Positions 1 to 7,963 of a DNA stretch of 23,956 bases are shown here, one piece after another. The notes under the pieces are model-generated. The model had not been told where the DNA came from, searched no databases, and saw only the letters and a list, made by a program, of their open reading frames with translations. The stretch comes from DASWED01 sp036394995 (GTDB lineage: Bacteria > Actinomycetota > UBA4738 > JACQTL01). Position 1 is the stretch's first letter; every line of letters starts with the position of its first letter. Location: NCBI GenBank assembly GCA_036394995.1, contig DASWED010000108.1, forward strand, positions 1-23,956, read 5' to 3'. Position numbers and translations under genes: made by a program.

Positions 1-1258
1 GGTCCTGGCCGAGGTCGTACAGCTCGCGCTCGCCCGTTCCGTACCGGATGAACACGAACCGGGGAGCGACGATCCCATAGTAGCCCGGCACGTTCCGCTG
101 GCTCTCGAAGGTGCCCGTGCCGGGGCACCAAGTGATCGACCCGAAGCACGACTCGATCAGGAGATACCGGCGGGTCGAACCCACCCCGTCGAGCGTGGGG
201 AGGAGCGAGGAACCATCGGTGGTCCATGGGACACCCGCCAGCTTGGCGATCGTGGGCGCGATGTCGACGTTGGAGACGAGTGCGTCGGAGACCCGGGGCC
301 CGGTCCCCGCAGGCGGATATCGGACGACCATGGGCACCCGCACCGACTCCTCGTAGGGGACGAGCTTGTCCCAGCGCGCGTGTTCCCCGAACAGGTAGCC
401 GTTGTCGGAGAGGTACACCACGAGGGTGTTCGAGGCTCGGGACCCCAGGGAGGAGAGCAGGAGCCCGACGGAGTCGTCGAGCGAGCGAACGGCCCTCGAC
501 ATCCTCGCGTACCGCCCGTCGATCCCCAACTGCTGGTTCGTGGTGAACGGCCCGCGTTGCATGTATGCGGGCTTGCCCGGCTCCGAGACGCCGTAGGACG
601 GCGGCCGGTAAGGAGCGACGGGGAGCGATGAGTACCGTGGGTCGTCGGCGGGGAGATGGGGGGTGGTGGGCGTGTACAGCGCGAAGAAGGGCTGGTCGGC
701 GGGTGTCGAAGCGATGAACTGCGCCGTGAGGAGCGCGAGTACGTCCGGCTGGTATCCGTCGAAGGTCGCCCACGTCCCATCGACGTTCAGGGTGGGATCG
801 ATGAGTGAATAGGTCGATTGGCCGCTCGCCGCGCAGACCCACCGGTCGAACTCGGGGCGTGGGTCACAGGGCCACGAGTTCAAGTACTTGCCCGCGAGCA
901 TCGTCCGGTAGCCCGCATCGTGGAGCGCCGGCACGATCGTCGGACGCCGGAGCTGGCTCGAATTGTAGATGACCCCATTGTGATGGGACTGGAGTCCCGT
1001 CAGCAGCTGGGCCCGTGAAGGGCAGCACAGCGGGGTGTTCACGTATGCCCGGCGGTAGAGCGTCCCCTGGTCGACCAGGTTCGAGAACGTCTGCGGCATT
1101 AGGGCCCGGGAAAAGGTCGACCACGACTGGTCGTCGCTCAGCACGATGAGGACGTTCGGGCGAGGATTCGATGCCCGGGCGGGCGACGGGACGAGCGAGA
1201 GCGCGAGGGCGGCCGCCACTACGGCCGCCCGGAAGAACCGCGATCTCGCGCCCGTCAC
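1..1258 (-). CDS. Secreted sulfatase (arylsulfatase family), partial at window edge
   Basis: The minus-strand frame is open from a GTG at 1258 to the left edge (about 419 codons), so the C-terminus is missing. The start of the product looks like a signal peptide ending in a PSPARAS-type site (about residues 1-30). It is followed by NVLIVLSDDQ, whose Asp pair (about 42-43) are metal ligands in alkaline-phosphatase-superfamily sulfatases. CCPSRAQLLTG carries the C-x-P-S-R signature: C78 would be converted to formylglycine and R82 supports it. A later SDNGYLFGEH segment matches the second metal-binding site. The predicted reaction is hydrolysis of sulfate esters outside the cytoplasm; the substrate cannot be read. 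An alternative GTG lies at 1276, and the 1258 start has a G-rich stretch just upstream. The gene lies 47 bp after the PhoD-like gene in the same direction, so co-transcription is likely. Confidence 0.88.
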   Translation of the reverse strand, partial: MTGARSRFFRAAVVAAALALSLVPSPARASNPRPNVLIVLSDDQSWSTFSRALMPQTFSNLVDQGTLYRRAYVNTPLCCPSRAQLLTGLQSHHNGVIYNSSQLRRPTIVPALHDAGYRTMLAGKYLNSWPCDPRPEFDRWVCAASGQSTYSLIDPTLNVDGTWATFDGYQPDVLALLTAQFIASTPADQPFFALYTPTTPHLPADDPRYSSLPVAPYRPPSYGVSEPGKPAYMQRGPFTTNQQLGIDGRYARMSRAVRSLDDSVGLLLSSLGSRASNTLVVYLSDNGYLFGEHARWDKLVPYEESVRVPMVVRYPPAGTGPRVSDALVSNVDIAPTIAKLAGVPWTTDGSSLLPTLDGVGSTRRYLLIESCFGSITWCPGTGTFESQRNVPGYYGIVAPRFVFIRYGTGERELYDLGQD

Positions 1259-1305
1259 GCGCCCCCGGCCTCTCACCGCCCGGTCATCCCGGGCCGTGCT
1301 GGTCG

Positions 1306-2874
1306 TCAGCCCTCCGTCAGCGTCGCGCAGATGGGGTTGCCGCTCGCGTCCCGCACGTCGATGGTGAGCTTGCCGGTCGACACGCTGTAGTGCACGTCGC
1401 CGAACGCGTACGTGTCGATCTGGGCGCACTTCGCCTGGAGCCCGCCGGAGGCCCGGGGCGTGTTGAGGAAGATCTGCAGGGCCAGGGCGGCCAGGGGTGA
1501 CCCCGTGGACGCGATCGCCTCCTTGGCCAGCGTGTTCGTCGCGATGGGACCGACGATGGCCTCGTCCATCCCGGTGTCGGTCCCGATGTAGGAGTTCGTG
1601 TAGATGTCGTTCTCGATGTTCGCGTGGGTGTCCGTGGTCAGCCACGTCACGCCCGAGATCGCGTTCGAGGTGATGTAGTTCAGGATCGCCAGGCGCTCCG
1701 CGCCGTAGCCCTCCCACCGGTCGTACGGGAACGCGAAGATCTCCTGGATCGGGTCCTCGCTGAACACCAGCTTGAACTTGGCCGTGCTGGCCGCCAGGTC
1801 GGACTCGAACTGCGTGAGCTGGGGCGCGCCCAGCATGGTCCGGCTCGGGTCGTACAGCGCGGCGATGCAGCTCGCCGGGACCGGGTTGGCGAGCTGCGGG
1901 ATGACCACCGAGAACTGGTCCCGCACGGGCTGCGGCAGGGTCGGCGCGACGTCCGGGTTCCCGCTGCCCACGGGGTTGTCGCACGGGCTTGTGTCCGTGG
2001 GGTTGGCCTTCGGGAAGTGGGCGACCTCGGGGCTCCGGAACGACCGCTCGTCCAGGATGAAGAACTGGAGGTTCTGGCCCCACGAGAACGTGCGGTAGTA
2101 GCCGAGCACGGGGTTCCAGTGCGGCGTCGGGTTGTACTCCTCGTACGCCTGCATGCCCCGGAAGAACAGGTTCCCGACCTCCGACCGGTCGAAGTCGTTG
2201 CGGACCTCGTGGTCGTCCCACTCGGTGTAGACGGGGAGGGCGGCCTCCATGTCCCGGAGCGCGTCGTAGGTCCGGTTCTGCTTGTAGTTGGCCCGGTACT
2301 CCTTCACCGTGTCGGCCGGGCCGAACGGGCTGTAGCTCGAGTCCGAGTAGATGAGGTCACCCAGGTACATCATGAAATCGGCCTGGGAGTACCTGATCTG
2401 GTCGAGCGTCTGGAACGAGTTGAAGGCCGGCTTGTTCGTGGCCGGGTTGTACCAGCCGTCGGAGTCCCCGGTGTAGGCGAAGTGGACGTCCACGTCGGAC
2501 CCGGCCGAGGGCGGCGTGACGAACGTCCCCACCCGGCTGAACCTGGCGGCCACCGGGTCGTAGTAGCGGAACCAGTAGTGGGTGGCTGCGGAGAGCGAGC
2601 TCACCGGGGTGGTGACCGTGTGGTTGTGTCCCAGCGGGACGTCGATCCACTGCGAGGCCACTCCGGAGGAGAAGTCGGCGGTGGTGGACAGGTCGAGCCG
2701 GACCGGGCTGTGCTTGGACCACGTCCACAGCAGCGCGGAATTCGGCGTGACCTCTCCGCTCGCCACCCCGTACCGGAACACGCCGGGTTCGAGCGACGTC
2801 CCGGCTGCGGCCGGACCCACCATCTGGAACACCAAACCGAGCACGACCCCGGCAAACGCCAGTCGCCGAACCAT
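1306..2874 (-). CDS. Secreted PhoD-type alkaline phosphatase/phosphodiesterase
   Basis: The product is 522 residues from the ATG at 2874. That start is chosen because GGGGGGAGG lies just upstream and a signal peptide (MVRRLAFAGVVLG... to VGPAAAG) follows at once; an upstream in-frame start at 2922 would bury it. The PhoD N-terminal strand pattern GVASGEVTPNSALLWT is present. Metal-site motifs follow in PhoD order: YTGDSDG (Asp137/139), MMYLGDLIYSD (Asp173), EWDDHEVRND (about 219-226, the family's WDDH motif) and TTDTHANIEND near the C-terminus. PhoD enzymes are calcium/iron-dependent extracellular phosphomonoesterases or phosphodiesterases that release phosphate from organic esters. It lies between a GDSL esterase and a sulfatase on the same strand. 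I am confident of the family but not of the substrate. Confidence 0.92.
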   Translation of the reverse strand: MVRRLAFAGVVLGLVFQMVGPAAAGTSLEPGVFRYGVASGEVTPNSALLWTWSKHSPVRLDLSTTADFSSGVASQWIDVPLGHNHTVTTPVSSLSAATHYWFRYYDPVAARFSRVGTFVTPPSAGSDVDVHFAYTGDSDGWYNPATNKPAFNSFQTLDQIRYSQADFMMYLGDLIYSDSSYSPFGPADTVKEYRANYKQNRTYDALRDMEAALPVYTEWDDHEVRNDFDRSEVGNLFFRGMQAYEEYNPTPHWNPVLGYYRTFSWGQNLQFFILDERSFRSPEVAHFPKANPTDTSPCDNPVGSGNPDVAPTLPQPVRDQFSVVIPQLANPVPASCIAALYDPSRTMLGAPQLTQFESDLAASTAKFKLVFSEDPIQEIFAFPYDRWEGYGAERLAILNYITSNAISGVTWLTTDTHANIENDIYTNSYIGTDTGMDEAIVGPIATNTLAKEAIASTGSPLAALALQIFLNTPRASGGLQAKCAQIDTYAFGDVHYSVSTGKLTIDVRDASGNPICATLTEG

Positions 2875-2912
2875 CGGGACCTCCCCCCAATCCGACCTTC
2901 GCGGATCATCAC

Positions 2913-2930
2913 CGCGGGGCACACCCCGCG
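2913..2930. promoter_or_regulatory. Short GC hairpin between the GDSL and PhoD-like genes
   Basis: CGCGGGG and CCCCGCG form a perfect 7-bp stem around a 4-base loop in the 130-bp gap between two co-directional minus-strand genes, about 40 bases upstream of the PhoD-like start. No T-run follows, so it may be a weak terminator, an RNA-processing or stability element, or a protein-binding palindrome. Confidence 0.35.
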
Positions 2931-3004
2931 AACATCCGTATCCTGGCTGCTCGCACGCCGGGAGTAAAGCCCCGGGTGACGGAACGGTCGGGACTCCCCG
3001 GCCC

Positions 3005-3883
3005 CTACGGCCCCGTGATCTGCCCGGCGAACACCTGCGCGATGAGCTGGTAGCCGGCGGCGTTCGCGTGGATGTTCGGCCCGACGGGGGGGTCCGCGCA
3101 CATCCAGGTGTACGTGCAGATGTTCGCCACGTTCACCGGGATCGTGCCGTACGGGGGGTAGTCCACGGTGTCCGTCGTGTCGTTGGTCTGGAACGCGAAC
3201 GACACGTTCGCCACCTTCCATCCGAGGGCCTGGTAGGCGGACTGCAGGATGAAGTTGAACAGGTTCGTGAGCTGCAGCGAGAGGGCGGCCAGGGCCTGGC
3301 CGTCGGGTCCATCAAGGTAGAAGGCCAGGTACGGGTCGTAGTACCGCATCCCCACCATCTGGCTCGTTCCGTGCGACCCGAGGGCGGCGTTCAGGGCGGC
3401 GACGATCACCGGCACGTCGGCCTGGACGGCGTCCAGCCCGTCCGAGATGCACTGCTGGTCGACCTGTCCGTCGTGCAGGCACCCGTCGACGTTGTTCGCC
3501 CCGATGTCGAGCGTGACGAACACGGTGTTCTTCCGGTGATGGCGGAGGAAGTGGACCGCCTGGGCGAGCTGTGAGCCCTGGGCATACGAGCAGATCCCCC
3601 CGTGCATCATGGTCTCCGTGGACTCGCCCGGGCACCCCATCTTCACGAGGTGCAGGCGCGGGAAGCTCGACCGCTCCATCTGGAACAGGCCGTCCGCGTA
3701 GCCCTGGTCGGTCTCGACGCTGTGGCCCTCGGCGTCCGGCTGGACGCCCTGGGACAGCGAGTCGCCGAGCGACAGGTAGAAGTGCGGCGGCCTGAGGAAC
3801 GAATCCGTGGCGGCGTGGGCCCCACCCGTGCCGGCGAACACAACGCCCAGCACGAGCGCCACTACACCGAGGCGGGTGGTCAT
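3005..3883 (-). CDS. Secreted SGNH/GDSL-family hydrolase
   Basis: The product has 292 residues, with a signal peptide at the start (MTTRLGVVALVLGVVFAG, ending near GGAHA). Block I is FYLSLGDSLSQGV, which supplies the nucleophilic Ser. Block III is TLDIGANNVDGC, with the oxyanion-hole Asn. Block V is NIHANAAGYQLIAQ, which holds the catalytic His. SGNH enzymes are esterases or lipases acting on acyl or acetyl esters, here probably outside the membrane. Many relatives have Asp two or three residues before the block V His; here those positions are Asn and Pro, so the usual Asp may be absent. GGGGGAGGAG lies about 15 bases before the ATG, a long spacing. It is first in the row of three exported hydrolases (esterase, phosphatase, sulfatase) and is divergent from the PD40-RTX gene. 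Confidence 0.9.
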   Translation of the reverse strand: MTTRLGVVALVLGVVFAGTGGAHAATDSFLRPPHFYLSLGDSLSQGVQPDAEGHSVETDQGYADGLFQMERSSFPRLHLVKMGCPGESTETMMHGGICSYAQGSQLAQAVHFLRHHRKNTVFVTLDIGANNVDGCLHDGQVDQQCISDGLDAVQADVPVIVAALNAALGSHGTSQMVGMRYYDPYLAFYLDGPDGQALAALSLQLTNLFNFILQSAYQALGWKVANVSFAFQTNDTTDTVDYPPYGTIPVNVANICTYTWMCADPPVGPNIHANAAGYQLIAQVFAGQITGP

Positions 3884-3970
3884 GGATCGCGTGGGTGGTC
3901 TCCTCCCCCTGGAATGGATCCCCTCCCTGAGATCCGCATGTGCCGCGGGCGCAAGCCCGTGCTGACGATG

Positions 3971-4007
3971 ACTCTACCGCGGCCCCTCCCTTGGGGGAAC
4001 CCTCAAG
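3971..4007 (-). promoter_or_regulatory. Candidate promoter -10 and adjacent near-palindrome for the hydrolase genes
   Basis: Read on the minus strand, TAGAGT (3976-3971) is a good -10 hexamer about 88 bases before the GDSL gene start. Just upstream of it lies the 18-base near-palindrome 3990-4007 (CTTGGGGGAACCCTCAAG on the plus strand; one G.T mismatch). I see no convincing -35 at the correct spacing, so an activator site is conceivable. Weak evidence. Confidence 0.28.
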
Positions 4008-4035
4008 TCTCGCGCCGAGCGCCCGCATTTGGGGC

Positions 4036-4065
4036 TTGGACCCGGGGGGCCGGATGGGCTACGGT
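4036..4065 (+). promoter_or_regulatory. Candidate promoter of the PD40-RTX gene
   Basis: TTGGAC (4036-4041), an 18-base spacer and TACGGT (4060-4065) match the actinobacterial housekeeping pattern of TTGAC-like plus TANNNT. Transcription would start near 4072, leaving a leader of about 30 bases that contains the GGGGGGAGG ribosome-binding site ahead of the ATG at 4102. Confidence 0.45.
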
Positions 4066-4101
4066 TCCGCTGTCTGCTGACGGTTCGGGGGGAGGCCTCT
4101 G

Positions 4102-5346
4102 ATGAGACGCGCTGTGCTGGTCGGAACGGTTTCGCTCGTGGTGGGTGCGGTGTGTGCCGGTGTGGCGGGGATGGCTTCGGCCGCCGCGCCGAGCTCGTGC
4201 GCGAACCGCATCCTGTTCGGTTCGAATCGCGACGGCGACTTCGAGATCTACTCGATGGCCCCGAACGGCTCCGACGTCCAGCAGGTCACGTCCAACAGCG
4301 CGAGCGATGTCGATCCGGTGTGCTCCCCGGACGGCTCGCAGATCGCGTTCACGTCCGACCGCGACGGGAACCTGGAGATCTACACGATGGCGGCCGACGG
4401 GTCCGGGCAGACCAACCGGACGAACAACGCCGCGGACGACAAGAACGCCACCTGGTCGCCGAACGGGTCCCAGATCGGCTTCACGTCCAACCGCGACGGC
4501 AACGACGAGCTGTACCGGATGCAGGCCAACGGCGCCTCCCCGGTCCGCATCACGAACAACCCCGCGTCCGACCAGTCCCCGTCCTGGTCGCCCGACGGGC
4601 TGAAGATGGTGTTCGCCTCGAACCGGGACGGGTCGTTCGACGTGTGGGTCATCACCCTCTCCTCGGGCGGCACGAAGAAGCTGTTCGGGAGCGCGCTGGC
4701 GGACTCGGGTCCCGCCTACTCGCCGGACGGGTACCACGTGGCCTTCCAGTCGAACCGCGACGGCGACGCCGAGGTCTATGTGCTGGACTCGAGCGGGAAG
4801 AACCTCCGCAAGCTCACCGACGACCCCGGCGCCGACGCGTTCCCGGCGTTCTCCGCCGACGGCGCGTGGGTGGTCTTCAACTCCAACCGGTCCGGGAATT
4901 TCGACGTCTGGAAGGTCCGGATCGACGGCGCCGGGCTAACCGACCTCACGTCCGATCCCTCGTTCGACGGCGTCTCCGACTGGGGCCGGTCGCTGTGCAC
5001 GATCGTCGGCACGAACGCGGCGGAGACGCTGACCGGGACGGCCAACGACGACGTGATCTGCGCCCTGGGGGGGTCCGACACGATCGACGGGGCCGGGGGC
5101 AACGACCTCATCTGGGCCGGGTACGGCGACGACACCGCCACCGGCGGCCTGGGGAACGACGTGATCCACGGCGGCCCGGGCCACGACACGCTGTCAGGAA
5201 ACGAGGGCGACGACATCCTGTTCGGCGAGAGAGCCGGCGACACCCTCTCGGGCGACGCGGGCGACGACTACCTCGAGGGCGGGGGCGGCACCGACACCTG
5301 CAGCCAGGGGACGGGAACCGGCACGATCGTGACCTGCGAGGCGTAG
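4102..5346 (+). CDS. Secreted TolB-like six-bladed PD40 propeller with C-terminal RTX calcium-binding repeats
   Basis: 414 residues, with a strong GGGGGGAGG site before the ATG. A signal peptide (MRRAVLVGTVSLVVGAVCAG to MASAAA) is followed by six PD40/WD40-like repeats of the type SPDGSQIAFTSDRDGNLEIY (about residues 33-295), enough for one six-bladed TolB-like propeller. From about residue 300 come roughly eight glycine/aspartate nonapeptides (AGGNDLIWA, GLGNDVIHG, GPGHDTLSG and so on), the RTX parallel beta-roll that folds on binding Ca2+. A CSQ...TCEA end places a Cys pair at the tail. Function is unknown. Propellers of this sort bind proteins or glycans, and the RTX tail would make folding calcium-dependent outside the cell. 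It is probably transcribed on its own. Confidence 0.88.
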   Translation: MRRAVLVGTVSLVVGAVCAGVAGMASAAAPSSCANRILFGSNRDGDFEIYSMAPNGSDVQQVTSNSASDVDPVCSPDGSQIAFTSDRDGNLEIYTMAADGSGQTNRTNNAADDKNATWSPNGSQIGFTSNRDGNDELYRMQANGASPVRITNNPASDQSPSWSPDGLKMVFASNRDGSFDVWVITLSSGGTKKLFGSALADSGPAYSPDGYHVAFQSNRDGDAEVYVLDSSGKNLRKLTDDPGADAFPAFSADGAWVVFNSNRSGNFDVWKVRIDGAGLTDLTSDPSFDGVSDWGRSLCTIVGTNAAETLTGTANDDVICALGGSDTIDGAGGNDLIWAGYGDDTATGGLGNDVIHGGPGHDTLSGNEGDDILFGERAGDTLSGDAGDDYLEGGGGTDTCSQGTGTGTIVTCEA

Positions 5347-5363
5347 CCTCCGCTTGTTCCGAT

Positions 5364-5408
5364 TTGCGCGGCGGCGTGCCCGCCGGGCAGTATCTACCAT
5401 GTGGTAGA
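5364..5408 (+). promoter_or_regulatory. Candidate leaderless promoter with 16-bp palindromic operator over the start codon
   Basis: TTGCGC (5364-5369), an 18-base spacer and CAGTAT (5388-5393) would start transcription at or beside the GTG at 5401. No Shine-Dalgarno sequence is present, so a leaderless mRNA is likely. TCTACCA-TG-TGGTAGA (5393-5408) is a perfect inverted repeat with 7-base arms that spans the start codon, the size and symmetry expected of a TetR-family operator. A TetR gene is encoded at the end of the same gene set. The link is inference. Confidence 0.42.
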
Positions 5409-7674
5409 GAACGAGTCGGTGATCCGGGCCGGGCTGGCGGGCAAGCGCCTGCTGCTCACCGGCGTCACCGGGTTTCTGGGGCAGGCCCTGTTCGAGCGGC
5501 TGCTCTCGGACTTCCCCGACACTCGCCTCCTCCTGCTGGTGCGGTCCCAGCCCGGGTCGACCGCCCGGGCCCGGGCCGAGGAGCTTCTGACGCGGCCGGC
5601 GTTCAACTCCGCCCGGTCGCGGACGGGCGCGGACGCCCTGCGGGCCGCGTTCGAGGAGCGGGTGGAGGTCGTGGAGGGCGACGTGGTCGAGGGGCTGCCG
5701 GAGCTCCCGGCCGACCTCGACGCGGTGCTCCACTGCGCGGCGTCGGTGGCGTTCGACCCGCCCATCGACGACGGGTTCCGTTCGAACGTGGTGGGGGCCA
5801 CCGCGATGTACGAGGCCGTGGCCGCCAGTGGCAGCCGCGCGCACCTGGTGCACGTCTCCACCGCGTACGTGGCCGGGACCAGGAAGGGCGTGATCCCGGA
5901 GGCCCCGCTGGCCCACGGCATCGACTGGCGGGCCGAACTGGACTATGCGCTGGCGGCCCGGCAGCGAGTCGAGGAGGCCAGCCGGCGGCCTGAGATGCTC
6001 GACTCGTTCGTCCGCAGGGCCCGGGCCGAGCACGGCCGGGCCGGGCCCCAGGAGGTCGCCGAGCACGCGGAGTCCCGCCGCCGGGACTGGGTCACCAAGC
6101 GCCTGGTGCAGTACGGGCGGGCCCGGGCCCAGGCCCTGGGGTGGCCGGACATCTACACGCTGACCAAGGCCCTGGGCGAACGGGCCGTGGAGGAGATCGC
6201 CGCTGAGGCCGGCCTGGCCCTGTCGATCGTGCGGCCGTCGATCATCGAGAGCGCGTACGCCCATCCGCACCCCGGGTGGATCGAGGGGTTCAAGATGGCC
6301 GAGCCCATCATCCTGGCCTACGGTCGCGGCGCGTTCCCGGAGTTCCCAGGCATCCCCGAGGGCATCCTCGACATCATCCCGGTGGACCACGTGGTGAACG
6401 CGATCCTCGCGGTGGCGGCCCTGCCCGTGGAACCGGGCGGGCGTTCGTACCACCACGTGTGCAGCGGCTCGCGCAACCCCCTGTACTACCGGGTGGTCTA
6501 CGACCACGTCCGCGAGTACTTCGGCCGGGAGCCGCTGCCCGAGCGGGGCCGGGGGTTCGTCCGGCCGCCGGAGTGGACGTTCCCCGGCCAGCGCCGCGTG
6601 GAGCGGCGGCTCCGCACCGGGGAGAAGGTGATCGACCTGGCCGACCGCGTGGTGAAGCGGATGCCCCGCTCGCCGAGGACCCGGAAGCTGGTCGAACGGC
6701 TGGACCGGACGCGGGGCCGGGTGGAGTTCCTCCGGCGCTATGCCGACCTGTACGGCGCGTACGTCGAGGCCGAGGTCATCTACACCGACGACCGGACCCT
6801 CGAGATGTTCCGGTCGCTCCCCGAAGCCGACCGGCGCGACTTCCCGTTCGACGCCGCCTCGGTGGACTGGCGGTACTACATGCAGGACGTGCACTGCCCG
6901 GCCATCACGGTGGCCATGCGGTACCCCGCTCCACGCCGCCCCGACCCCGAGGTCCGGGTCCGCTCCCGGGAGGAGCCGGTCCTGGCCGCGTTCGACATGG
7001 AGGGCACGATCCTGTCGTCGAACGTGATCGAGAGCTACCTGTGGCTGCGCATGGCCGACCTCCCGGCCGAGGACTGGCCCGGCGAGATCGCCAGCGTGGC
7101 CCGGGGCCTCCCCCGGTACCTGTCGGCCGAGCGCCGCGACCGGGGGGAGTTCCTGCGCGCGTTCTACCGCCGGTACGCCGGCGCCTCCGTGGAGGAGCTC
7201 CGGCGCCTGTCGAACGAACAGATCGCCGACATCGTCCTCCAGCGGATCTCCCCGCCCGCGATCCGCCGGATCCGCGAGCACCGCCGGGCCGGGCATCGAA
7301 CGGTGCTGATCACCGGCGCTCTGGACGTGTTCGTCGAACCCCTGAAACCCCTGTTCGACGAGATCGTGGCGGCCCGCCTGGCCGTGGAGGACGGCCGGTA
7401 CACGGGGTTCCTGGAGGCCCCGCCGCTGGTCGGCGAGGCCCGCGCGGCGTGGCTCCGCCAGTACGCCGTCGTCCACGGCGCCAACCTCGCCCAGTCCTAC
7501 GCCTACGCCGACAGCCACACCGACCTCCCGCTCCTGCGAGCCGTCGGAAACCCGGTGGCCGTGAACCCGGACGTGGCCCTGTTCCGGGTCGCAAAGAAGC
7601 ACCGCTGGCCGGTCGAGGAATGGCACGCGTCGAAGGGGACACCGCGCGTGATGCTTCCGGAGCCGGTCCGATGA
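5401..7674 (+). CDS. Fatty acyl-CoA reductase-like SDR fused to a C-terminal HAD-IB domain
   Basis: 757 residues from GTG 5401. The N-terminal part is an extended SDR of the male-sterility/NAD_binding_4 type: LLLTGVTGFLGQAL (G21-x-x-G24-x-x-G27, NADPH binding), VLHCAASVAF, VHVSTAYVAG, YTLTK (Tyr252, Lys256 catalytic) and SIVRPSIIES. A segment near 480-512 (FPFD..SVDWRYYMQDVHCP) resembles the FAR_C module of alcohol-forming fatty acyl-CoA reductases. Residues about 525-757 are a HAD domain: DMEGT (Asp532 nucleophile), LITGA (Thr638) and ADSHTD (Asp704/708). The second Asp of motif I is Glu534, so phosphatase activity may be altered. Predicted role: reduction of an acyl thioester to aldehyde or alcohol, with phosphate-ester chemistry from the second half. 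It heads the dehydrogenase/LarA-like/acyltransferase/TetR set. Fold assignment is firm, substrate unknown. Confidence 0.87.
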   Translation: MVENESVIRAGLAGKRLLLTGVTGFLGQALFERLLSDFPDTRLLLLVRSQPGSTARARAEELLTRPAFNSARSRTGADALRAAFEERVEVVEGDVVEGLPELPADLDAVLHCAASVAFDPPIDDGFRSNVVGATAMYEAVAASGSRAHLVHVSTAYVAGTRKGVIPEAPLAHGIDWRAELDYALAARQRVEEASRRPEMLDSFVRRARAEHGRAGPQEVAEHAESRRRDWVTKRLVQYGRARAQALGWPDIYTLTKALGERAVEEIAAEAGLALSIVRPSIIESAYAHPHPGWIEGFKMAEPIILAYGRGAFPEFPGIPEGILDIIPVDHVVNAILAVAALPVEPGGRSYHHVCSGSRNPLYYRVVYDHVREYFGREPLPERGRGFVRPPEWTFPGQRRVERRLRTGEKVIDLADRVVKRMPRSPRTRKLVERLDRTRGRVEFLRRYADLYGAYVEAEVIYTDDRTLEMFRSLPEADRRDFPFDAASVDWRYYMQDVHCPAITVAMRYPAPRRPDPEVRVRSREEPVLAAFDMEGTILSSNVIESYLWLRMADLPAEDWPGEIASVARGLPRYLSAERRDRGEFLRAFYRRYAGASVEELRRLSNEQIADIVLQRISPPAIRRIREHRRAGHRTVLITGALDVFVEPLKPLFDEIVAARLAVEDGRYTGFLEAPPLVGEARAAWLRQYAVVHGANLAQSYAYADSHTDLPLLRAVGNPVAVNPDVALFRVAKKHRWPVEEWHASKGTPRVMLPEPVR

Positions 7675-7963
7675 AGGTGGTTGGGGTCGTGCCTCGGCTC
7701 CTCCAAGTTCGTACTGCGCGGCTCGCGCGTGACCGGCGCGGCTTGCTACGGTCGGCTCCGGGCGGCGCTCCCCCCTCGGGGCCGCCGATGTCGGTCGGCT
7801 CCGTCCGTGGTCGGCGGGCGGCCCCTCGAGTAGGGCCACCCTCCGCCTCCCCGCCGCGCCGCGCCGGCTCATCCGTTGACCCCCGGAGGGCAAGTGGCCG
7901 CGGCACCCGGGCGACCCTCGCAGCGACCAGGGCGAGGGGCCGGGGCACGGGAGCCCAACCCCG
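7675..7963 (+). other. 289-bp gap without a recognisable gene
   Basis: No coding frame here looks real. Two exact copies of CGGTCGGCTCCG occur at 7749-7760 and 7792-7803, one on each side of a 6-bp GGCGGC/GCCGCC inverted repeat (7761-7786). A TACGGT -10-like hexamer (7747-7752) has no partner -35. The gap could hold an internal promoter for the dehydrogenase gene or simply a processing site. Confidence 0.3.

Noticed and set aside
5194..7893. Long minus-strand open frame (about 900 codons) opposite the FAR-HAD gene
   Set aside because: It mirrors the codon pattern of the plus-strand gene, is rich in Arg, Gly, Pro and His, and shows no domain. High GC content produces such shadows.
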